From: Humibacillus sp. DSM 29435
GTDB taxonomy: Bacteria > Actinomycetota > Actinomycetes > Actinomycetales > Dermatophilaceae
Assembly (NCBI RefSeq): GCF_001758225.1
Contig: NZ_MAST01000026.1
Coordinates: 1-44,204 of the forward strand
Length of the DNA: 44,204 bases
Direction of reading: 5' to 3'
The notes below the pieces were generated by a model. The model worked only from the letters and a program-made list of their open reading frames with translations. It had not been told where the DNA came from and made no database searches. Made by a program: the position numbers and the translations under genes. Positions 7,411 to 14,750 of the stretch are shown here, in pieces (within the stretch, counting starts at the first letter, position 1; each line of letters begins with the position of its first letter).

Positions 7411-7917
7411 GTGGCCATGCCCGAGACGTTGCAGACACAGCGTCTGGTCCTTCGGCTCTTGGGACCCGGCGACCTCGACAGTGTGCACGCGCTGTTCTCC
7501 AGTGCGGGGCACACGATCGGCGACGGGCCGGTTTCCAACCGGGAGTCCACCGCTCAATGGCTCGCGCGGCGGCAGATGCGCTACGCGACCCAAGGGTTGG
7601 CCTGGTACGGGCTGTGGACTGCCGACCGGACGTTCGTCGGCAACTGCGGCGTCTTCGTTGGAACCCGTTGCGGAGCCGAACCCGAGATCGGGTACGAGAT
7701 CAACTTTGCCTACCGGGGCCAAGGCCTCGCTCGGGAGGCCGCTGCCGAGGTTACTCATCTGGTGCACGAGGCAGGACATGAGCACCTCTGGGCCACGATC
7801 CAACCCTCGAACCTTGTGTCGGCTCACATCGTTCGGTCACTTGGATACCAGCTTGTTCGAAGCCGCGCCGACTCTGAAGACTCGATTGACTACTACCTGA
7901 GTTCGGCCACTCACTGA
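7411..7917 (+). CDS. GNAT acetyltransferase, RimJ/RimL type
   Basis: The 168-residue product begins MAMPETLQTQRLVLRLLGPG (first residue encoded by GTG), the standard opening of the family. It has IGYEINFAYRGQGLAREAAA as the strand and acetyl-CoA loop and TIQPSNLVSAHIVRSLGYQL as the closing motif. Fourth GNAT in the accessory region, counting the partial one. Substrate unknown. The stop is followed by about 80 bases without a gene and then by the repeat at 8000-8035. Confidence 0.85.
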   Translation: MAMPETLQTQRLVLRLLGPGDLDSVHALFSSAGHTIGDGPVSNRESTAQWLARRQMRYATQGLAWYGLWTADRTFVGNCGVFVGTRCGAEPEIGYEINFAYRGQGLAREAAAEVTHLVHEAGHEHLWATIQPSNLVSAHIVRSLGYQLVRSRADSEDSIDYYLSSATH

Positions 7918-7999
7918 CTCGCTCCGGTCCTGGACGCAACGAACGGCCCCGTCACTCGCAAGGGATCTCGACAGAACTCCGTGACCCGCGCCAATGCAC

Positions 8000-8035
8000 T
8001 ATCCGCGGCATGATCGGACGTTGGCGCTGCCGTCA
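8000..8035. repeat. Dispersed GCGGCA repeat, single unit
   Basis: CGCGGCATGATCGGACG at 8004-8020 is followed by TTGGCGCTGCCGTC, a diverged loop and right arm. It lies between two convergent genes and touches the end of the one at 8033. Confidence 0.65.
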
Positions 8036-8254
8036 GCTCTGTGCCCGCCGGCGTCGCTGACCGGCGACCCGTCTGGGGGGCGGCGTCAGCGGTGAAGGTT
8101 CACCCATGATGTCGGCGCTCAGGCGCTTGAATGCTCCCGGTTCGTTTGCGCGCAGCCAGGTCAGGACCTTCTTCATGCTGCGGGTCCGGCCCAACCAGTA
8201 ACAGGCCGCGCCGAACGCACCAGTCAGCGTCAACTCGATGAGAACCTTGATCAC
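8033..8254 (-). CDS. Small membrane-anchored protein, 73 aa
   Basis: No family is recognised. The first 21 residues (MIKVLIELTLTGAFGAACYW) make one hydrophobic helix, followed by a basic, soluble tail that ends in RRVAGQRRRRAQS. A single-span protein with a cytoplasmic tail is likely. The start is GTG at 8254. Its 3' end abuts a dispersed repeat, so the arginine-rich last residues may not be original. Supported mainly by the coherent N-terminal helix and the clean fit between neighbours. Confidence 0.45.
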   Translation of the reverse strand: MIKVLIELTLTGAFGAACYWLGRTRSMKKVLTWLRANEPGAFKRLSADIMGEPSPLTPPPRRVAGQRRRRAQS

Positions 8255-8401
8255 GAGGCGAGCGTGGCATCTGCGCTTCGGTCTGTCCGATGTTTGCGCT
8301 CAGACTGCCCATCGGGACTAGTCGGCGAATCGCGGTGTCCGCGTCAGATCATTGCGACTGGACCTTGCTCCTTGCTGCAACGGATACACAATGATGCCCC
8401 C

Positions 8402-8869
8402 ATGGAGATTGCCAGCCCCCGACCCTCGGACATGGACCGAGGGCTCCTTCGCATCGTTACCGAAGTATTCGAGCGCCTGCCGTCGGGTGCTGCGACACTT
8501 ACGCATACATGGAGCGAAGCCGCAGGCATGTGGTTCGTAGAGGTCATGCCCAGGAACCCCTCAGCCGCCATGCTCAGCGTCGCCTTTGACGGCGACGACC
8601 TGCTCAACTTCGTGGTAGGGAACATCTGGTTCGAGGTCTTCCCTGTTGAGTCCGCTGAGGACCTTGCCCAGGCCGCTGACATAGCGCGAGCTGTGTTCGA
8701 GGGGCGCGTCGAGGAGAGCGGCTTTCGTCGTGAGGACGCCTTCGGGCGCATCTTGCTGGATGACGGACCGATGGGGGTGGGACGCATTCACGTGCCTTGG
8801 CCTTGGAAGGCACGTCCCTCGATGCGTCGATATGGGCCCTACTCAGTACAGGCTGCCGCGCAGCGATAG
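8402..8869 (+). CDS. Hypothetical protein, 155 aa
   Basis: No family is recognised. The product is acidic and soluble, with a predicted alpha-beta pattern: DMDRGLLRIVTEVFERLP, then WFVEVMPRNPSAAMLSVAFD, then LLNFVVGNIWFEVFPVE, an acidic helix DLAQAADIARAVFEG, and a basic tail with VPWPWKARPSMRRYG. That helix-sheet-helix outline is seen in some immunity-type proteins, but this is a shape impression only. ATG at 8402 is favoured over upstream codons because AATGAT lies 6 bases before it as a possible -10. The 165 bases after it hold only a TGCGGCATG half repeat near 8901. Confidence 0.6.
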   Translation: MEIASPRPSDMDRGLLRIVTEVFERLPSGAATLTHTWSEAAGMWFVEVMPRNPSAAMLSVAFDGDDLLNFVVGNIWFEVFPVESAEDLAQAADIARAVFEGRVEESGFRREDAFGRILLDDGPMGVGRIHVPWPWKARPSMRRYGPYSVQAAAQR

Positions 8870-9034
8870 ACCTTTCATCGGCATGACCGATCACTCGCAC
8901 TGCGGCATGTGCGTACGTCGTGATGTCCTGCGTCCGGTTCGCCCGGGGCTGGAGGCCATCCACTGTCGACCACAGGCCCGTAGTCGGTTTCGAGTCGGTC
9001 TCCCCAAGGATTCGCGACGCGCGATGTGATCAGG

Positions 9035-9511
9035 TCAGGCAGTCACAGCGGGGAAATCAAGGACCTCTGGCAACACCTGACGGCGCAGCAGGCGGGCGAC
9101 GAAATGTCCCGTCGTTGTCATGATGGTGTCTTCTTCACGGTCAGGCCCGTCCGGGTCGATGACCATGGTGGACCTGACGATCTGCCCATCGACTCTGTAG
9201 AGAGTGACGCGGGTCGGACCCAGCGTTGCTCGGGCGGCCAGTTCGAGCCGTTGCTCTAAGACTTCGACGCGATCGCGATCCGTGTAGGCGAAGTCGGCGG
9301 TGCGGTGCCCAGCAAAATCCAAGAAAAAGATCTCCAGTCCAATCTGAACCTGCGCTTTTCGATCGCTCGCCGCAAGGGGGTAGATGTCGAGGATTGGATC
9401 CCTCGTGTCTGGCTGTCCTGACGCCATGGTCCACCCATGAGATGGGTGCTTGGCCATGAGGCCAGGGACCATGTCGGTCAGGTCGCTGATGTTCACAGTG
9501 AAGTGAACCAT
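9035..9511 (-). CDS. Hypothetical protein, 158 aa
   Basis: No family is recognised. The product has no signal peptide or membrane span. It starts MVHFTVNISDLTDMVPGLM, which suggests a first beta strand and a helix, and has a middle strand IGLEIFFLDFAGHRTADFAY and a helix RVEVLEQRLELAARATLG. The frame also contains a GTG two codons earlier (9517). Its ORF is uninterrupted and lies on the strand opposite to its neighbours, which is common in this region. Confidence 0.55.
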   Translation of the reverse strand: MVHFTVNISDLTDMVPGLMAKHPSHGWTMASGQPDTRDPILDIYPLAASDRKAQVQIGLEIFFLDFAGHRTADFAYTDRDRVEVLEQRLELAARATLGPTRVTLYRVDGQIVRSTMVIDPDGPDREEDTIMTTTGHFVARLLRRQVLPEVLDFPAVTA

Positions 9512-9597
9512 CCACACCCACCGAGGGCCAGAAGGACTCCGCAGGCTCGACGGGCGTCCAAACGGCGGCCTCTGCTCCTACCGGAGTGGCTGGACGT

Positions 9598-9627
9598 GCC
9601 GCCCTCCACGCGGCATGATCGGTAAAC
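9598..9627. repeat. Dispersed GCGGCA repeat ending CGGTAAAC
   Basis: CCCTCCACGCGGCATGATCGG at 9602-9622 followed by TAAAC. It matches the copy at 5176-5204 in having CCTC before and CGGTAAAC after GCGGCA. It lies in the 301-base gap 9512-9812, where I see no gene. Confidence 0.6.
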
Positions 9628-9812
9628 ATTTCACGTTGATGATCGGACTCCTGGGACCGGGCCCGGTCTTGTCCCTAGCGCCGCCTGGCCTCCAGTCGCG
9701 GACGAGCCGCACCGCCATGAACCCGCTGGTCTACGCGTGGGGATCTGATTCGACACCCGTGTCGCTGCGCTGTCGTCGGCTCGCTATCCGCCGATCTGAC
9801 ATGCTGCCCCGC

Positions 9813-10601
9813 ATGACTGCTCTCGGCCGGCGGGCCCACACCTTGAGGTGTGCTGCGGCCGTGATGATGTTCGCCGGCTCGTGCGTGTTGTTAGGTTGCA
9901 CCACAACCCCAGCGCAACCTCAACCGCAGCTCATCACCGACACGTCCGCGACGCTCTCCACGGGCCCGACGATGACAGCGATCGCTGCTGCCGCTCGATG
10001 TACGACCCACAAGATCGACGATGACTTGGAGCATTCGCTGCGACCGCAGCAGGTGTTCACCAACTTCGTCAGCGGAGGCGCTGCTCAAGCCGACGTGACG
10101 CGGCTGGGCCCCGACGGTGGCGATCTCTCGAGTTGTCCCGGGGATCTGCCTGAAGACACGTGGTGCGATCAGGGCATCCCTTGGTCCGGACTGGACTGGA
10201 ACACCTTCGTCACGGCGAGCGGAACAACCCGGGAAGTGCGTCAGGAGCTGCAGGCCTTCCCCGCCGACGCCGCCCCAGACCCCGATATTTTCGCACCTGG
10301 GGCGCGTTTCCTCGAGTACCGCCAGTACGACATCGCCGCGGGCGACCCGCGGGGCCTGATCCCCTACCTTCAACGCGCGTTTCAGCACTGCGCGCACGCC
10401 AAACCCACCACGATCGCCGGGCACCCTGCCTTAGCGGGCACCGCGCCTTCCGAACAGGGAAGTACCGTCCCAGCGCGCTACATCCTGTTCACCGGCCAGC
10501 GCAGAGTCGCGTGGGTGGCCCTTGACGGCGCCGGCTGGGACGGCCCGAGCCGTCAGCATGCCGTCCAAGCCGCACTCACGTTCATGACCAGCACGCAATA
10601 G
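9813..10601 (+). CDS. Lipoprotein of unknown function, about 262 aa
   Basis: The N-terminus MTALGRRAHTLRCAAAVMMF has arginines followed by a hydrophobic core, then a lipobox VLLGC with the cysteine at about residue 29, so export and lipidation are predicted. The mature part begins with a proline/glutamine/threonine linker (TTTPAQPQPQ) and then a soluble domain with four or more cysteines (RCTTHK, SSCPGDLPEDTWCDQG, FQHCAHAKP) that may form disulfides. No named domain is recognised; the layout is like extracellular sensor-type domains of actinobacterial lipoproteins. ATG at 9801 is an equally possible start. Confidence 0.65.
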   Translation: MTALGRRAHTLRCAAAVMMFAGSCVLLGCTTTPAQPQPQLITDTSATLSTGPTMTAIAAAARCTTHKIDDDLEHSLRPQQVFTNFVSGGAAQADVTRLGPDGGDLSSCPGDLPEDTWCDQGIPWSGLDWNTFVTASGTTREVRQELQAFPADAAPDPDIFAPGARFLEYRQYDIAAGDPRGLIPYLQRAFQHCAHAKPTTIAGHPALAGTAPSEQGSTVPARYILFTGQRRVAWVALDGAGWDGPSRQHAVQAALTFMTSTQ

Positions 10602-10752
10602 TTATGAAGAGGCCGGGCGAACGGCGGCGGCTCACGCCTTGAGGGACAATTAGGCACGTTCGGTAACACGCGAAACTTACCCTTGGGAGCTGCGTGAGAT
10701 CCCGCGCCTCGGCGGATTCGATCACCTATGTATCGGCACGACCGCGCGGATT

Positions 10753-10801
10753 GCGGCAGAGTCGGACGAGCGTAGCCGTCCTCAACGCGGCAGTTGAGGA
10801 C
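10753..10801. repeat. Full 34-bp repeat unit closed by an inverted repeat
   Basis: GCGGCA at 10753 and 10787, exactly 34 bases apart, with GGACG, AGCGTAGC and CGTCC as in the array at 405. Here the second GCGGCA is the loop of a perfect hairpin: GTCCTCAAC at 10778-10786 and GTTGAGGAC at 10793-10801. It lies 29 bases before the next start codon. Confidence 0.85.
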
Positions 10802-10830
10802 TTTGGTTCCGTGCTGTTAGACAAGGTCCC

Positions 10831-11172
10831 ATGCCACCCGAAGAGGCTTTGCCTCGCGACCCACGGTTGGACCCGTTCCGTGATGCGGTCTGGGAACTGC
10901 GTCGTTCGGGGAGCCTGGAGGCGTACCTCGTCACGAATGTGACGTACTTTCGGTCTTGGCCGTTCGGGCGCAAACCCCGTGAGTGCATGTGGTCCAAGGT
11001 CTGTTGGCTCGACGGCCGACAAGACATGCCCGAGGACGACTACGGCCCTGAGTGGTACTTCGTCGCCGACTTGGAAGAGGGCAAGTATGAGGACACGCAC
11101 GGCCTGTTCGACGCCAAGCCGGTGGAAGGGTCCGTGCGTGACCAACTGTGGGAGAAGTACGGGCCGCCGTGA
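10831..11172 (+). CDS. Small hypothetical protein, 113 aa
   Basis: No family is recognised. The product is soluble and aromatic-rich, with FRDAVWELRRSGSLEAYL, then VTYFRSWPFGRKPRECMW, then DYGPEWYFVADLEEGKYED. Two cysteines (CMWSKVC) are four residues apart. No signal peptide or membrane segment. The ATG at 10831 follows the repeat at 10753-10801 closely, so the 5' leader is short and repeat-derived. The 229-base gap before it (10602-10830) contains no gene. Confidence 0.55.
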   Translation: MPPEEALPRDPRLDPFRDAVWELRRSGSLEAYLVTNVTYFRSWPFGRKPRECMWSKVCWLDGRQDMPEDDYGPEWYFVADLEEGKYEDTHGLFDAKPVEGSVRDQLWEKYGPP

Positions 11173-11296
11173 CACACGAGCAGGAAACGTCGGCCATACT
11201 TTCGCCACCTGACACGACTGTTCGCGACGCACAACCGGGTGTTGCGATTCGATCACGGCCGGTCTGCGGCAAGTGGTTCTGTGCAACGTTGGGCGC

Positions 11297-11869
11297 GTGA
11301 GATCCCTTGATCCGCTGAGGCGGACACGCTGGCGAGTTGCAGGTGCAGCAAGCCTCGTGATGGTCACGACAGTGACGACCTCGGCCGGATGCGAGACCGT
11401 CGCCGGCGCCGGGGCTACGGGCATCAGCGTCGATGCTCAGGCTCGACCGATGGTCGTGTTCACGCTGTGCAACGACCACATCGACGGAGCGACGATCTAC
11501 CGTGACCGACTCACGACCGACCCGAAAGGGGAAGACTCCTCGGTTCCAGTGGCGGATTGGAACGCGATTTCACCGATCACACCCGGTAACGCGATGAAAG
11601 CCAGTCTGAGCACGGCCGAGCCGTCGCAGTCGTGGTCCCGCGTTGGCGCTGTAGAGGCGTTGCGCCCCGGCGTGCGCTACGTCGTATACGGCTGGACCCG
11701 CGACAACACCTGGTCTACGGCAGCGGTGGAGTTCACGCTCGAACGTCTCTCCAGATTGAAGCCTGGGCAGGTGCTCACCCAAACGTACGTGCAAGCCACA
11801 GGTAAGGACGTGGACACCGTGCAGTCTTACCGGCAATTCGAGTCGTCGACCTGCGCTGTGACGTCGTAG
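11297..11869 (+). CDS. Lipoprotein of unknown function, about 190 aa
   Basis: From the GTG at 11297 the product starts VRSLDPLRRTRWRVAGAASL, a basic n-region and hydrophobic core, and reaches the lipobox TSAGC near residue 32. The mature domain has beta-rich segments such as PMVVFTLCNDHIDGATIYRD, GVRYVVYGWTRDNTWSTAAV and FTLERLSRLKPGQVLTQTYV. The pattern resembles a fibronectin-like or Ig-like sandwich, an impression only. A GTG at 11273 is in frame but precedes a less typical signal peptide. Confidence 0.6.
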   Translation: MRSLDPLRRTRWRVAGAASLVMVTTVTTSAGCETVAGAGATGISVDAQARPMVVFTLCNDHIDGATIYRDRLTTDPKGEDSSVPVADWNAISPITPGNAMKASLSTAEPSQSWSRVGAVEALRPGVRYVVYGWTRDNTWSTAAVEFTLERLSRLKPGQVLTQTYVQATGKDVDTVQSYRQFESSTCAVTS

Positions 11870-11937
11870 TCAGCACTTCCCGCCAGCGTCGGACTAGAGG
11901 CAGAGTCGGTCTCGCGAGGTGTGCGGGGGTTGGCGTC

Positions 11938-12195
11938 TCAATCGTCCGCGGCTTCGCCAGGGCCAACGGCGCGAAGTTCCTCGTGGAGGGTCGCGAACCG
12001 TAAGAGACCCAGCGAGTCCCACGGCTTCTGATCACCTGACTTGAACACTGAGATGGTCTTGCGATCGTCCAGTTCGCTCTCGAGGACCAACAACCAGTGA
12101 CCTGGCAGCGACCCCTTGAGGTGGTCGTCAACTTTGCCGACCTTGTCGATGGCGCGCTGAAGAACCTCGTCAGGATCTAATGGTTTCGAGGCCAT
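11938..12195 (-). CDS. Small hypothetical protein, 85 aa
   Basis: No family is recognised. The product opens with MASKPLDPDEVLQRAIDKVG, an acidic-basic helix, and contains a probable beta hairpin GHWLLVLESELDDRKTISVF and a C-terminal helix LLRFATLHEELRAVG. It is soluble and cytoplasmic. Upstream of its start, 12196-12440 holds no gene I can support, only a TCGGCATGTGAGTAAATTG fragment near 12309 that may be a repeat relic. Confidence 0.5.
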   Translation of the reverse strand: MASKPLDPDEVLQRAIDKVGKVDDHLKGSLPGHWLLVLESELDDRKTISVFKSGDQKPWDSLGLLRFATLHEELRAVGPGEAADD

Positions 12196-12440
12196 GGACG
12201 AGCAAGACCCTCCTTCGCGACGTTGGGGCTTCAGCCCTGATCAAAACACAGTCGAGGGCATCTACCGCCGTGTCCCCAACGACGGATTCTCGGCCCACGT
12301 CCGCACATCGGCATGTGAGTAAATTGAGCCGAGGCGAGCGACCCCCGGTTCTACCGCCCGACGGGCTTAGTTCTGAGCCTTCGTCTCAGCCTCCATCGCG
12401 GAACGTGTCCCAGAGTCTCCCTTTCTCACCTGGTCGTGTC

Positions 12441-12614
12441 CCAAAGTCGATCCTCGCCGACAGGGGCTTCACCTCTCTCGAGCCGGTGGGGCACCACGCG
12501 TGGGCGCAGGCGGGCGCCACCTGGTGGGTCGAGAGCTGGTGGGATGTGCCCCGGGGCCCTGACGGCCTCGAGATGGTGCGCCGCCGGGTCGCAGCCGGCC
12601 CGCCCACGCAGTGA
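12441..12614 (+). pseudogene. C-terminal remnant of an LLM-class (F420/FMN-type) oxidoreductase
   Basis: The last 57 codons of a longer open frame read like the end of luciferase-like monooxygenase family proteins: a short helix, GFTSLEPVGHHAWAQAGATW followed by WVESWWDVPRGP and RRRVAAGPPTQ. The TIM-barrel body expected upstream (about 230-250 residues) is absent, and upstream codons in this frame give no recognisable protein. The gene is therefore truncated at its 5' side. The stub marks the junction between the accessory region and the conserved part that follows. Confidence 0.6.
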
Positions 12615-12649
12615 GCGCGCGGGCGGGCCTCGTCGGGACGAGAGCGTCG

Positions 12650-13255
12650 TCAGCGTTGCCCTCGGTCGCCACCCATCCCGATCACGCCGGCCTTGGCCGC
12701 CTTCTTGACGGCGTCCGCCTCGGCCTGGGTGAGCTTGCTGTCCTTGACGGCCTGAGCGAGGCGGTCGTCGAACGCCTTGGTGCGATGGGCCTCCGCTGCC
12801 GTTCGCAGCTCGGTGAACGCCGCCTTCACCTTGGCGCTGTCGATGCCCAGCTTGCTCGCCAGCTTGGTGGCGAGCTCGTTGTCGCGGACGCTCCGGTCGG
12901 GCTTGGCGGCCCCGTCGGGCTTGATGCCGTCGGGCCTGATGCCGTCGGCCGGCTTCATCTCCTCGCGCACCGTGGTCAGCGCTGTCTGAAGCTTGGTCTG
13001 GTCGACGCCGAGCGTGGTCGCGAGCGAGCCCAGGTCGAGCCCGCGCCCCGGCCCGCCCCCGTGTCGACCGCCCGGGCCGTGACCGGCGCGAGACGAGCTT
13101 GAGGCGGCATCCCCCGAGCTCTGGGTCGAGGTGGACGTCGGGGTCGGGGTGGTCGTGTCGGCCTGGGCGACGCCCGAGACACCGAACCCGATCGCGGCGG
13201 CGGCGGCGGTCGCGGCCGCCATGCTCACGGCCTTCTTCTTCGCAGTCATCGACAT
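12650..13255 (-). CDS. Secreted protein with repeated LGxDxxKL helices
   Basis: From the ATG at 13255 the product is 201 residues. GAGGAA lies 9 bases upstream. The signal peptide runs MSMTAKKKAVSM, then an alanine-rich core, to VAQA, where cleavage is expected. The mature chain has a Thr/Ser/Gly-rich linker, a His-Gly stretch (GHGPGGRHGGGPG), then two related helical units, LATTLGVDQTKLQTALT and LASKLGIDSAKVKAAFTEL, separated by a charged spacer with IRPDGIKPDG. The last helix is KAAKAGVIGMG. Function unknown; similar exported actinobacterial proteins have no assigned role. Confidence 0.75.
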   Translation of the reverse strand: MSMTAKKKAVSMAAATAAAAAIGFGVSGVAQADTTTPTPTSTSTQSSGDAASSSSRAGHGPGGRHGGGPGRGLDLGSLATTLGVDQTKLQTALTTVREEMKPADGIRPDGIKPDGAAKPDRSVRDNELATKLASKLGIDSAKVKAAFTELRTAAEAHRTKAFDDRLAQAVKDSKLTQAEADAVKKAAKAGVIGMGGDRGQR

Positions 13256-13390
13256 GGTGGGGGTTTCCTCACAGCTGTGGCCCGGCCCCTGCTGGGCTCG
13301 AGTCCTGACACCCCCGACCATGCCCAGCGCACCTGTCCGCAACGGCATTCCCAGCCTGTGGGTTGCTGTGAACCCTGAGACGCCGCGAGC

Positions 13391-13777
13391 TCAGACGGCG
13401 CCGTCAGGCCCGGGTGTGTTCACCAGCGAGTAAGCCGCTCGAGTGAGGTAGTCGCGAAGCCGCTCGTCGTCGTCGGGCGAGAGAGCCAGGGTGTCGACGG
13501 CGTTCAACATGTGCAGCAGCCAACGGTCGCGCATGTCGGGCGTGACGGCGTACGGCACGTGTCGCATGCGCAGGCGGGGATGACCACGCTGGTCGGAGTA
13601 GGTCGTCGGGCCGCCCCAGTACTGCTCGAGGAACATCCGCAGACGCTCCTCGGCAGGGCCGAGGTCGGCTTCGGGGTAGAGCCCGCGAAGCACCTCGTCG
13701 TCGGCCACGCCACGATAGAACTCGTGAACGAGCTTGCTGAAGGCTGCGTGGCCACCGAAGTCGTCGTAGTAGGTCAC
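13391..13777 (-). CDS. glbO: Group 2 truncated hemoglobin (trHbO type)
   Basis: The 128-residue product has the group II truncated globin signature: an N-terminal helix GHAAFSKLVHEFYRGVADD, the CD segment FLEQYWGGPTTYSDQRGHPR, then LRMRHVPYAVTPDMRDRWL with the proximal histidine in RMRH and the conserved tryptophan at the G-helix start. It binds heme and O2; members act in oxygen handling or peroxide and NO chemistry. Third gene of a probable pepN-mscS-glbO operon, 28 bases after the MscS stop. In M. tuberculosis glbO (Rv2470) also lies near pepN (Rv2467). Confidence 0.92.
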   Translation of the reverse strand: MTYYDDFGGHAAFSKLVHEFYRGVADDEVLRGLYPEADLGPAEERLRMFLEQYWGGPTTYSDQRGHPRLRMRHVPYAVTPDMRDRWLLHMLNAVDTLALSPDDDERLRDYLTRAAYSLVNTPGPDGAV

Positions 13778-13805
13778 CGGGCCAGTCTCCCAGAGCGGCC
13801 CGGCC

Positions 13806-14744
13806 TCACTTCGCCGGGCCGGGTCCGAAGGGCGGTATCACCGGAGGTGTGCGCACCCCGGCCGCGTCGAGGGCGAGCTTGATGCGCTCGCGCATCTCCC
13901 GTTGCACGCCGAAGTGCTGCTGCGCCACGGTCTTCGCCACGACCCGGATGGTTGTTGCGCCGTTGGCGACCGACTCGACCCCGACCACCTCCGGCACCTC
14001 GAGCAGCCGCTCGGACCACGGCTCGTCGGCGTCCATCGCGGTGACCACGCCCCGGATGATGTCCATGGCGCCGTCGACGTTCTCGTCGTAGGCGATCGCC
14101 ACGTCGAGCAGGGCGGTCGACCAGCCCTGAGACCTGTTGCCGATACGCACGACCTCACCGTTGCGCACATACCAGGCGACGCCCTGGGCGTCGCGCAGCT
14201 GCGTTACGCGCAGCGAGACGTTCTCGACGGTGCCGACCACCTCGCCGGTGTCGATGACATCGCCCACGCCGTACTGGTCCTCCACGATCATGAAGACCCC
14301 GGAGAGGAAGTCCTTGACGAGGCTCTGCGCCCCGAAGGCCAAGGCCACGCCACCGACTCCCGCCGAGGCGAGCATCGGGCCGAGGGGGATGCCGACGATC
14401 GACAAGATCGTCAGGCCCGCCACCCCGAACACGACGAACGTGGTGATGCTGCGCAGCAGCGCGCCCATCGTCTGGGCGCGTTGGGTGTGCCGCTCGCTCG
14501 CCATCCCCGCCGCCGCCAGAGCCCGGCCGGCCCCGGGCAGCCCGGCCAGCCGCGTGGCGTGCCGGCTGGTCGTGGCCTGCACGACGCGCCGAATCCCCCG
14601 GTGCAGCGCCCACCGGGCGCCCACCGAGACGACGAGGACGATGAGGATGGAGACCGGGGCGCCGACCAGCCAGCTGACGAAGCTGTCCATGGTCAGCGTC
14701 GGGATCGCCGCCACCGCAGGGATCGCCGTGTGTGCCGCCGGCAT
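13806..14744 (-). CDS. MscS-family mechanosensitive ion channel
   Basis: The 312-residue product has three predicted membrane helices: about residues 24-43 (VGAPVSILIVLVVSVGARW), 98-118 (SITTFVVFGVAGLTILSIVG) and 125-150, the pore-lining TM3 (ASAGVGGVALAFGAQSLVKD). The beta domain follows with QYGVGDVIDTGEVVGTVENV, the usual MscS signature. The C-terminal domain ends in a proline-rich tail. It releases solutes under hypo-osmotic shock. The start is 7 bases after the pepN stop, so translation is probably coupled. The GAGGGAGG before the ATG is very close, and a later ATG at 14690 is possible. Confidence 0.92.
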   Translation of the reverse strand: MPAAHTAIPAVAAIPTLTMDSFVSWLVGAPVSILIVLVVSVGARWALHRGIRRVVQATTSRHATRLAGLPGAGRALAAAGMASERHTQRAQTMGALLRSITTFVVFGVAGLTILSIVGIPLGPMLASAGVGGVALAFGAQSLVKDFLSGVFMIVEDQYGVGDVIDTGEVVGTVENVSLRVTQLRDAQGVAWYVRNGEVVRIGNRSQGWSTALLDVAIAYDENVDGAMDIIRGVVTAMDADEPWSERLLEVPEVVGVESVANGATTIRVVAKTVAQQHFGVQREMRERIKLALDAAGVRTPPVIPPFGPGPAK

Positions 14745-14750
14745 CCTCCC

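Noticed and set aside
389-10801. True integron with attC sites
   Set aside because: No integrase is present, gene orientation is mixed and the copies lack the RYYYAAC and GTTRRRY core sites; only the cassette-like idea is kept as a hypothesis.
12180-12614. A full 144-residue gene from 12180
   Set aside because: Only the last 57 codons resemble a protein family; the first part overlaps the start of the minus-strand gene at 12195 and has no fold-like pattern.
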